Source: an uncultured Collinsella sp.
Lineage (GTDB): Bacteria; Actinomycetota; Coriobacteriia; Coriobacteriales; Coriobacteriaceae
DNA: 7,152 bases
Reading direction: 5' to 3'
Assembly (NCBI GenBank): GCA_959599615.1
Contig: CAUGKA010000103.1
Coordinates: 1 to 7,152 of the forward strand
A model generated the notes under the pieces. The model was not told the origin of the DNA. It worked only from the letters and a program-made list of their open reading frames with translations, and did not search any database. The translations under genes were made by a program, and so were the position numbers. Shown here piece by piece: positions 1-5,798 of the stretch (the first letter of the stretch is position 1; every line of letters begins with the position of its first letter).

Positions 1-3000
1 CCTTCGGGAGCATAACGGTAAGCAGACCATAAGAGCAGCTTTTCCGCTGTATCGATTTGACTGCCACTAAAGCCGCCTTCACAATTCTTAGAGGCTATGT
101 CGAGGTTGTAGAAGTAGCGGGTATTGCCGTTCGTATTCTGGCTTCGACCGAAAGACGAGCGATTATGGTAGCTGTTGTCTTTTGTGGAATCGCCGTCCAT
201 GTCCAGCTTGTTTTTCTGTGTGTGTAGCGAAACGACCGTGTTCCAGTCGGCGTCCATGAGCTTGCTGCCGTTGTTTGGTTTTACACCGCTGCCAACCCAT
301 TCATCGAAGGACGTTACGCCCGGTGCAACGATGGCCCCCTCGCCGCTGGGCACCCTATAGGCGGTATCCCAATAAGCCCTGTCCTCCAAGTACAGGCCTA
401 GGTAGCTCTCGACGCCATATGTCGTCTTATCATCCACCTTGCAGCCGCGGCAAACTAGAACGCCGAGCGTCTGAGCGGCGCCTGCATTAATCTTTGTGCC
501 CGAGAGATCGATGGCGTAGTTGTTGATAATCCAGTGACCGCTGGCTGCGTATACGAGGCCGCCGACCTCGGTAGAGTCGCTTGCAGCCACAGTCGTGTTG
601 TTGGTCGTTTTGAGGGCGTAGGTGCTGCCGCTGGTGTTTGCAGCAGCATCGCCAATGGTGACGATGGCGTTGCCCCAGCTGTAGCCCAAAAGGCCACCGG
701 CACCGTTGAGCGCATCACCGTTCCTACCGACGTTCATCTTGAATGAATTGAACGAAAGGCCCGAAATGTTCACGTACTTATCAGCTGAGTTGGCTATTGT
801 CCCTGCATTGTAGGTACTCTGTGCGATGCAGCCGATAAGACCACCGACTTGGGCAATCTTGCCGCCGGCGCAATCGCCGGTTTTGATTTCGCCGCCGACT
901 TCGAGGCCCGTAACATTGAATGTCGAAGCGCAATCGCTCACATAGCCGATGGCACCGCCAATACGGCTATTGCCGTTAAGCGATCCGGCTGCAGTGATAG
1001 TCGTTTGCGCCTTGCTGTTACCCTTAAACGTAACCGTGGCAGCCGCCGACACGCTGCCCGCAATACCACCAATGTTCACGTCATTGGCAAACGTATCATC
1101 GCACGCGTTATTCGTTTTGCACGTTACGCTAGACAATGACAGGTTGCCGACGATGGCACCCGCCAGCGACCCGGCATCGATAGCCGAACCGTTATCGAAC
1201 TTCATGGAGCCAGCGATTGTGACGTTGGAGATGGTTGCGCCGTTGACGGCCGCGAACAAGCCTAAGCGGCCGTGGCGGTAGATTTTGCCGTTGCCGTTGC
1301 TCGTGTCATTGCCGTCAAGCACAGCTTCACCACGCTTGCCGTACGGCTCGCCGACGGCAAGGTTGATTGTGCCGTTGCCATTTGTGCCGCCGCCGTTCAA
1401 CGTTCCCGAGAAAACTTGCGAGCCGTCTGCACGATCCTGCGTGAAACCCGTCAGGCCCGTGCCCTTGAGATCAATAGTGCCGTTCACCGTAATGGTCGAG
1501 GACTGCAAGATGTTCGGGTTGTTTTCAGAAACGCCCTCGACCATGGAGTAGTAGCCGTTGGTTTGCCAGGTGATTACAAGTTTGGCGAAATCCTCAACAG
1601 AGGTTAGGGTGTAGGCACCGTTAGTCAGCGCCAACGATGCCGGCAAGGTCAGCTTGTGAGTGCTGGGGTCAAGCGTAATAAATTTATCGCCCAAGCGAAT
1701 AACTTCGCCATAGGTCGCGATATCATCCGTCTTCGAGGCCTTGTTGCTGCGCCTATAGGTCCAACCCGTAGCGCCTTCATCGGTTACGTTACCGTTAGAG
1801 CCATCGCCGGCAGCGAAAATCAGTGCGTTGTTGTTCTCGTAGACAAGCTGACCCGTCGTGGCGTTCTCGGCAAAGCTTGCGCCCGACAGGTTTGTGATGC
1901 CGCTGAACTTGATTACGGCATTCCGTGCGGAGCCCGCAATACCAGCCGCGCGATTGTTTGCTGCACCGCCAATGGCATTATCGCTTGTAAGCGTAAAATC
2001 GCGCACGTCGAGCACGCTGCGCGTGTCGATAACACCCACGGCGCCACCGAACTTTCCGGCGTCCGTTCGTGCCGAAGCAACTCCCTTGCACGTAACCGTC
2101 ACGCCGTCGAGCACAGCGGCGACAGGCTGCGAATTGACAGGCTGCGAATTGGAATCCGCGTTATCGCCAACATAGCCAACAACACCGCCCGTATCGGACA
2201 GCTTGCCCGCAAGTTCAAACTCAATTGAGCACGTTTTCTTATCCGCATCCTTTTGGACCACAAAGGCACGCAAAGCGCCTTTGTCGTCCGTTTTCGTCGC
2301 GAACGCCTTGCCGACAAGGCCGCCGTAGCTGCCGTTGACACTAACATCTTCTGGTAAGGCGAGTTTGCTCTTATACGCCCCGCCTTGCACCACGATGTCT
2401 CCATTAGAGATATCGGCCATGCCAAAAAGAGCGCCGGCGCGCTGCGACGCACCAAGTGTCACAAGGTTGCCCAGGTCGAACATATTGGGCTTAACGATAA
2501 ATCCCTGCGCAAAGCTCACGTCGCCGATAACGCCACCAGAACAAGCGCTGTTCTCATCGCCAATATTTAGAGGACACCTAATCTGCTTATTATCCGCGCC
2601 CAGCGTGAGCACGGTCGCTTTGCCAATAAAACCGCCGCTGGCGGTGGTGCCCTTGACGGTGAGCGCGCGTAGGTCGAGAGCTTCCGTGACGTTGACCATG
2701 GCACCTGCGCTCGAGCCAACGAGGCCTACGACACCGCCGGCGGAGCCGTTTGTGGACTGGACGGTGGTGGTGGGAACGTTGGTCAGGGCGCCGATACTCA
2801 GGGTCGCACCGTCCTTGACTTCGCCTACGAGCAGGCCAGCGTTGCCAGAGCTCGTTTTGACGGTTCCGTCTGAGGCCAGATCGTTGGGGAACGTGACGGA
2901 CTCAACCGTCAAGGTCCCGCTCTCGACCGTGTTGGCAATCAAGCCAATGTTGCCCGTCGCATTCGCGTTGAGATTCTTTCGGGAACAGGTGGGGGTGAGG

Positions 3001-3980
3001 CTATAGGTAACGTTCGCGGTAAGGTTGCCCGTCGTCGTACCCAGGAGAGGTGCCGTCAAGGCGGAAGTCGTGTCCTTCACATCAGCGTTCACGGGATCCG
3101 CGATGTCAACCGACGCGATGAGCGCCTTGCTCTCTTCGCTGTTTTCCGCACCGCTGACCTTCGAAGCGACCATCGGCGCGCTATAGCTAGTCGCGCCCAC
3201 CCACTTTATCCTGACCCTATTTTTTTGGCCAGACAGCTTGAGGTTATTAAAGACCGTCCGATCAGTCGTAAGCTCGACGGGACTATCATCGTCCAGCGAC
3301 CTATAGATCCTGCCTTCGAACGGACGCTCATCGCTGCCAAGGCCCTGGAAAGACATGCCGTTATCAGCCGACTCAGTGAGCTTCGCATCGCCCGTGATGA
3401 TAACCTTGATCTGCGCATCATAGTAAAGCGAAGCGTCGGCGTTAGACAGGACGGCGAACGCTTTCGACAACGTGACATTGAGGCTTTGGATTCCGCTCCT
3501 GTCGTCTTTGCACACGATGCTTTCCGCGCCGTTCGCCTTGAGCAGGTCGACAAGCTCATCAAGATTTGTAATCGAAGCATCGGCCTGGGCCTCAGCGTCT
3601 TCCGAAACCGCGGCATCGGCATCTTGCTCGGCATCGCCAGCGGCGGCATCCCCTGCCGCATCGTCGCCTTCCGCCTGATCGCCCGTGGAATCGGAACCCG
3701 TGGCACTATCGACGGTATCGCCCGTTGCGGCGTCGCCATTCGCAGCGCCATCCTGGGCACTGTCACCCGCGGCACCAGTATCACTCGACCCAGGCCCGGT
3801 CGCGGCATCGCCGTTGGTCTCACCGCTCTCGGCAGCGTCCGATGCCTCCGCAGACGCGGCGGCAATCTCGCTCGAGATGTTCTGCCAGCCGGCCGCCACA
3901 GCGGCCACCGTGGGCGAGCATGCCTGGAGCACCATGACCACCGTCATGAACTCTGCGAGTATGCGCTTTGCCGTTCTCAT
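1..3980 (-). CDS. Giant modular repeat adhesin, putative surface lipoprotein (3' end outside window)
   Basis: The frame is open from ATG at 3980-3978 to the window edge: 1326 codons with no stop, C-terminus missing. Probable role is a secreted adhesin or surface-fibre protein. The N-terminus has K5/R6, a hydrophobic stretch 11-20 and a lipobox-like VLQA-C21, so it may be a lipoprotein; an AVA-A signal-peptidase I site just after is an alternative. Residues 36-135 are an Ala/Asp/Gly/Ser stalk. Module A starts near LDELVDLL (140-147), has FQGLGSDERPFEGRI (211-225) and a GG(L/V)(V/I)G array (344-690). Module B starts near 792 (SVEDFAKL), has FSGTLNGGG (857-865) and a second array (905-1150). TAEKLLLW (1311-1318) looks like the start of a third module. 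The arrays resemble GLUG-motif, beta-helix-type adhesins (family knowledge from memory). A plausible Shine-Dalgarno lies 10 bases upstream. It is the last visible gene of the operon. Ligand and C-terminal anchor are unknown. Confidence 0.88.
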   Translation of the reverse strand, partial: MRTAKRILAEFMTVVMVLQACSPTVAAVAAGWQNISSEIAAASAEASDAAESGETNGDAATGPGSSDTGAAGDSAQDGAANGDAATGDTVDSATGSDSTGDQAEGDDAAGDAAAGDAEQDADAAVSEDAEAQADASITNLDELVDLLKANGAESIVCKDDRSGIQSLNVTLSKAFAVLSNADASLYYDAQIKVIITGDAKLTESADNGMSFQGLGSDERPFEGRIYRSLDDDSPVELTTDRTVFNNLKLSGQKNRVRIKWVGATSYSAPMVASKVSGAENSEESKALIASVDIADPVNADVKDTTSALTAPLLGTTTGNLTANVTYSLTPTCSRKNLNANATGNIGLIANTVESGTLTVESVTFPNDLASDGTVKTSSGNAGLLVGEVKDGATLSIGALTNVPTTTVQSTNGSAGGVVGLVGSSAGAMVNVTEALDLRALTVKGTTASGGFIGKATVLTLGADNKQIRCPLNIGDENSACSGGVIGDVSFAQGFIVKPNMFDLGNLVTLGASQRAGALFGMADISNGDIVVQGGAYKSKLALPEDVSVNGSYGGLVGKAFATKTDDKGALRAFVVQKDADKKTCSIEFELAGKLSDTGGVVGYVGDNADSNSQPVNSQPVAAVLDGVTVTCKGVASARTDAGKFGGAVGVIDTRSVLDVRDFTLTSDNAIGGAANNRAAGIAGSARNAVIKFSGITNLSGASFAENATTGQLVYENNNALIFAAGDGSNGNVTDEGATGWTYRRSNKASKTDDIATYGEVIRLGDKFITLDPSTHKLTLPASLALTNGAYTLTSVEDFAKLVITWQTNGYYSMVEGVSENNPNILQSSTITVNGTIDLKGTGLTGFTQDRADGSQVFSGTLNGGGTNGNGTINLAVGEPYGKRGEAVLDGNDTSNGNGKIYRHGRLGLFAAVNGATISNVTIAGSMKFDNGSAIDAGSLAGAIVGNLSLSSVTCKTNNACDDTFANDVNIGGIAGSVSAAATVTFKGNSKAQTTITAAGSLNGNSRIGGAIGYVSDCASTFNVTGLEVGGEIKTGDCAGGKIAQVGGLIGCIAQSTYNAGTIANSADKYVNISGLSFNSFKMNVGRNGDALNGAGGLLGYSWGNAIVTIGDAAANTSGSTYALKTTNNTTVAASDSTEVGGLVYAASGHWIINNYAIDLSGTKINAGAAQTLGVLVCRGCKVDDKTTYGVESYLGLYLEDRAYWDTAYRVPSGEGAIVAPGVTSFDEWVGSGVKPNNGSKLMDADWNTVVSLHTQKNKLDMDGDSTKDNSYHNRSSFGRSQNTNGNTRYFYNLDIASKNCEGGFSGSQIDTAEKLLLWSAYRYAPE
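531..1268 (-). repeat. Repeat array B of the giant adhesin
   Basis: A second set of the same core: GLFAAVNGATISNV (907-920), AGAIVG, IGGIAG, IGGAIG, VGGLIG, GGLLGY and GGLVY. The position matching the last Gly falls at residues 911 (Ala), 945, 975, 1012, 1050, 1099 and 1144 (Tyr), giving spacings of 34, 30, 37, 38, 49 and 45. As in array A, spacing is near 33 at first and widens to 45-49 at the end. The array follows a conserved lead-in, FSGTLNGGG (857-865), typical of GLUG-bearing adhesins as I recall them. Confidence 0.72.
1911..2951 (-). repeat. Repeat array A of the giant adhesin (GGLVG-type, about 33-aa period)
   Basis: Degenerate protein repeats with a GG(L/V/F)(V/I)G core, seen as AGLLVG, AGGVVG, SGGFIG, SGGVIG, AGALFG, YGGLVG, TGGVVG and FGGAVG. 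The last Gly falls at residues 386, 419, 453, 486, 520, 557, 602 and 649, giving spacings of 33, 34, 33, 34, 37, 45 and 47. A weaker first unit, NIGLIAN, lies at 344-350, and AAGIAG near 680 may be the last. Each core is followed by short Val/Ile/Thr strands, which fits coils of a right-handed beta-helix with GLUG-like turns. The fold is an inference. Confidence 0.75.
2121..2150 (-). repeat. Perfect 15-bp tandem duplication inside the adhesin gene
   Basis: The 15-mer gacaggctgcgaatt occurs twice back to back (2121-2135 and 2136-2150) with no mismatch. It keeps the frame and encodes NSQPV twice (residues 611-620), in the loop after the GGVVGYVG turn of array A. The perfect identity among otherwise diverged repeats suggests a recent slippage event. 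Confidence 0.95.
3576..3875 (-). other. Low-complexity Ala/Asp/Gly stalk of the giant adhesin
   Basis: Residues 36-135 consist almost only of Ala, Asp, Gly, Ser, Thr and Glu, are strongly acidic and almost free of aromatic residues. The heptad NGDAATG occurs twice exactly (56-62 and 81-87). The region sits directly after the signal peptide, so it is probably a disordered spacer that carries the folded modules away from the membrane and through the cell wall. That role is inferred from composition and position. Confidence 0.8.
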
Positions 3981-3990
3981 CGATTCCGTA

Positions 3991-3996
3991 CCTCTT
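3991..3996 (-). promoter_or_regulatory. Ribosome binding site of the giant adhesin gene
   Basis: AAGAGG on the minus strand ends 10 bases before the ATG at 3980. It is a moderate match to the Shine-Dalgarno consensus and supports this start, which also opens a plausible signal peptide. Confidence 0.6.
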
Positions 3997-4001
3997 ATCC
4001 T

Positions 4002-4022
4002 AAAAACTCTGCTGCCAGAGTT
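4002..4022 (-). terminator. Short intrinsic-terminator-like hairpin before the giant adhesin gene
   Basis: On the minus strand a 7-bp stem AACTCTG/CAGAGTT with the 4-base loop GCAG (4022-4005) is followed by further T residues, giving five consecutive T at 4006-4002, two of them in the stem. The hairpin starts within the stop codon of the 314-aa gene and ends about 20 bases before the adhesin start. The stem is short and has only three G-C pairs, so partial termination (attenuation) is more likely than a full stop. The adhesin gene shows no convincing promoter of its own in the 40-base gap. Confidence 0.5.
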
Positions 4023-4965
4023 ATTGAGTCTCCGTCGTACCCGCTTGGGTGGTTCCGCTCGCGCTAATGCCCAGGTCATCCCAGCCACCAGGCGTTTTGC
4101 CGTCCGCTCGGTAGAAGTTGACGACCATCGAACCCGGCTCCATGGTGAACGTAGCCGTGCGAGCTGTAGCATCCACCGTCGCGCTATGGTTGGTCGCGAA
4201 GAACGGGTCGATCTCCACGTTCTCCCCCCACGTGAGCGTGACGTTCGCCGGTGCTCCCGTGACCGTCACGCGGTAGTTATACGCAGCGTAATCAGTAAAC
4301 TTACCAGCCTCATCGACCAGCGCGCCCTCGACCGCCGCGGTCTTGACCTCGGCCCTCTTTGACGGCACGACTTTCGCCGCCAGGCAGGTAAGCTCGGTGC
4401 CGGGACTCTTCTCCGATACGACCGTGGCCTTAATCACAAAGTAGGCATGTCCCAGCTTGTCCTCAGGGAACGTCACGGTGTAGTCGTTCTTGGTAGGTTG
4501 ATTCTCCGGAAGCATGACGCTGTTACCGGGCCGGGGCGAATAGCTCCACGTGGTGCCATCGAGCCCATGCCCCTCGACCGTCAAGGTGTATGTCACATTT
4601 TTGTCGTTGCAGAAGTTGCTGTTGCTCAACAAATAGTTGTAGATGCTAAAGGTAAAGTTGCACTGCCCGTTGCTGGGATACACCGTAACGGAGCGCTGGG
4701 CACGGGCGAGGTCGTCGTTGCTAGGCGTACTCATATAGCCCGTGAGCAAATCGCTCGCAAACAGGCTCTGCGCGGTGCCCGTTGCGGCGACGGACTTTAG
4801 AAATCCGTTGGCGGTGTAGGCGGAATAGGTAAAGTAACCACCCGTCACGAGCGCCACGGCGCAAACAAGTGCGATTGCCGCCACAACCAGCTTATTCTTG
4901 ACTAGGCTTTTGCTTTTTGCCAGCTGCTCGCGCTCGGCATCCTGCTGCCTCCCTTGCTTCTCCAT
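4021..4965 (-). CDS. Single-pass membrane surface protein, candidate fibre subunit (314 aa)
   Basis: Start chosen at ATG 4965-4963, because AGGAG and GAGGGGG lie 11 and 5 bases upstream and the charged N-terminus MEKQGRQQ leads into a normal membrane helix. A longer in-frame start at 5046 would overlap the preceding gene and adds an implausible Arg-rich tail. Cytoplasmic residues 1-25 are rich in Gln, Lys and Arg; a hydrophobic helix spans about 26-47; the rest is a Thr/Val-rich, probably beta-sandwich ectodomain with C102, C119 and C194, so one disulfide is possible. QCNFTFSIYNY (101-111) and NVTYTLTV (123-130) recall a motif pair I associate with uncharacterised proteins beside large adhesins in Clostridia and Coriobacteriia; this is memory, not a search result. 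No LPXTG is present (LPENQ at 152-156 is not one). Third gene of the operon, 14 bases after the previous stop. Function unknown; a structural or assembly subunit is inferred. Confidence 0.85.
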   Translation of the reverse strand: MEKQGRQQDAEREQLAKSKSLVKNKLVVAAIALVCAVALVTGGYFTYSAYTANGFLKSVAATGTAQSLFASDLLTGYMSTPSNDDLARAQRSVTVYPSNGQCNFTFSIYNYLLSNSNFCNDKNVTYTLTVEGHGLDGTTWSYSPRPGNSVMLPENQPTKNDYTVTFPEDKLGHAYFVIKATVVSEKSPGTELTCLAAKVVPSKRAEVKTAAVEGALVDEAGKFTDYAAYNYRVTVTGAPANVTLTWGENVEIDPFFATNHSATVDATARTATFTMEPGSMVVNFYRADGKTPGGWDDLGISASGTTQAGTTETQ

Positions 4966-4970
4966 GTGCG

Positions 4971-4981
4971 CCCCCTCTCCT
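4971..4981 (-). promoter_or_regulatory. Ribosome binding site deciding the start of the 314-aa gene
   Basis: AGGAG (4981-4977) overlaps the TAG stop of the preceding gene and lies 11 bases before ATG 4965; the adjoining GAGGGGG (4977-4971) lies 5 bases before it. This favours 4965 over the in-frame upstream start at 5046 and suggests reinitiation by ribosomes finishing the previous gene. Confidence 0.7.
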
Positions 4982-5798
4982 ACATACCGCTCGTGTTGCG
5001 CGCGATCACATAGATCACGTCGGTCTCTTTGGCGCTCTCGTCCCACGAAAGCTTGATGATGAAGTTAAGCGTGTCGTTGCCAGTCGAGCCGTCGAGCGTC
5101 TTGGCATTGAGCTCGTCTTTGTTGAACACCTTGAAACGGTAGAGCGGACGCGCGTTGCGTTGGACCTTTTGGTAGTCCTTGAATGTAGGGTCGTTTGCAC
5201 CGGGGACCGGCTCGGTCTTAATGAGCTTAAAGTCCTTCAGCAGATCCGTTTCAGACATTTTCCAGCTATAGGGCTTGCCGCCCGCAGTGCCGCTCACGTC
5301 GGAAGTATCACCTGGGCCCGGATTCTCGGCTTTATACAGCTCGATAGTGAGACCTTCAATGTTGGTCGTATTCGCAAGCTGCAGCTCAAACCCGTCGCCG
5401 CCCGTCTGCACGCAAAACGGGCGCTTGAGCGTCACCGTGTTGCCAGTCTTGGTATCGCCGTATTCGGGGTTGTAGCTCAGGTCGATCTGCTCGGCTGCCG
5501 TAGCGTTGGGGCCCAGCACCTTGAGCTCTGCCGGCTCCTTGATCTTGCCGACGGTGGAGCCGCGATTGGCATCGACGAACCATCCGAGCGTCAATCCCAG
5601 CAACACGAGAAGCACGGCCACCAGACCCACGATGGCCAGGGATTCGCGACGGTGGTCGCTCACCCAAGCCTTGATGCGCTCGATGCGGCCAGCCGGACGC
5701 GCTTCGCCGTGCGAGCCGAACCCGTTGCCGCCGGGGTTTGCCGCTCCTTCGTTGTGTTTGATATCGCCCTGCTCGCGGGCATTAAGCTGCTCGTCCAT
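4980..5798 (-). CDS. Single-pass membrane protein, SipW/TasA-like candidate subunit (272 aa)
   Basis: ATG lies immediately after the TAA of the upstream gene (TAAATG) and has AAGGAGG 11 bases upstream, so the start is well supported and translation is probably coupled. Residues 1-53 are an unusually long hydrophilic tail (Gly/Asn/Glu, then basic HRR at 49-51). Residues 54-74 are a hydrophobic helix ending in LGWFVDANRG (71-80). The ectodomain contains FELQLANTTNIEGLTIELY (137-155), one cysteine (C129) and a C-terminal strand ending KETDVIYVIARNTSG. The helix-WF-x-D-x-N arrangement resembles SipW-dependent signal regions such as that of TasA (GTWAAFND), and the ectodomain looks beta-rich. Inference: an exported, possibly cleaved fibre or matrix subunit. 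The long tail is atypical for a cleaved signal peptide, so it could instead stay anchored as a type II membrane protein. It is the second gene of the operon. Confidence 0.87.
   Translation of the reverse strand: MDEQLNAREQGDIKHNEGAANPGGNGFGSHGEARPAGRIERIKAWVSDHRRESLAIVGLVAVLLVLLGLTLGWFVDANRGSTVGKIKEPAELKVLGPNATAAEQIDLSYNPEYGDTKTGNTVTLKRPFCVQTGGDGFELQLANTTNIEGLTIELYKAENPGPGDTSDVSGTAGGKPYSWKMSETDLLKDFKLIKTEPVPGANDPTFKDYQKVQRNARPLYRFKVFNKDELNAKTLDGSTGNDTLNFIIKLSWDESAKETDVIYVIARNTSGM

Noticed and set aside
1656..2228. Plus-strand reading frame of 190 codons
   Set aside because: Antisense to adhesin array A; no ribosome site or domain pattern.
3206..3865. Minus-strand frame of 219 codons rich in Arg, Pro and Met
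   Set aside because: An out-of-frame reading of the Ala/Asp/Gly stalk and first module; composition is typical of a shadow frame.
3225..4067. Plus-strand reading frame of 280 codons
   Set aside because: It is antisense to the signal peptide, stalk and first module of the giant adhesin, and its composition is Arg/Ile-rich low-quality sequence.
4497..4512. LPENQ in the 314-aa protein as a sorting signal
   Set aside because: It is mid-protein, lacks the Thr-Gly of LPXTG and has no following helix and basic tail.
4966..5046. N-terminal extension of the 314-aa gene to a start at 5046
   Set aside because: It overlaps the preceding gene by about 67 bases, is Arg-rich, and a good ribosome site lies just before ATG 4965.
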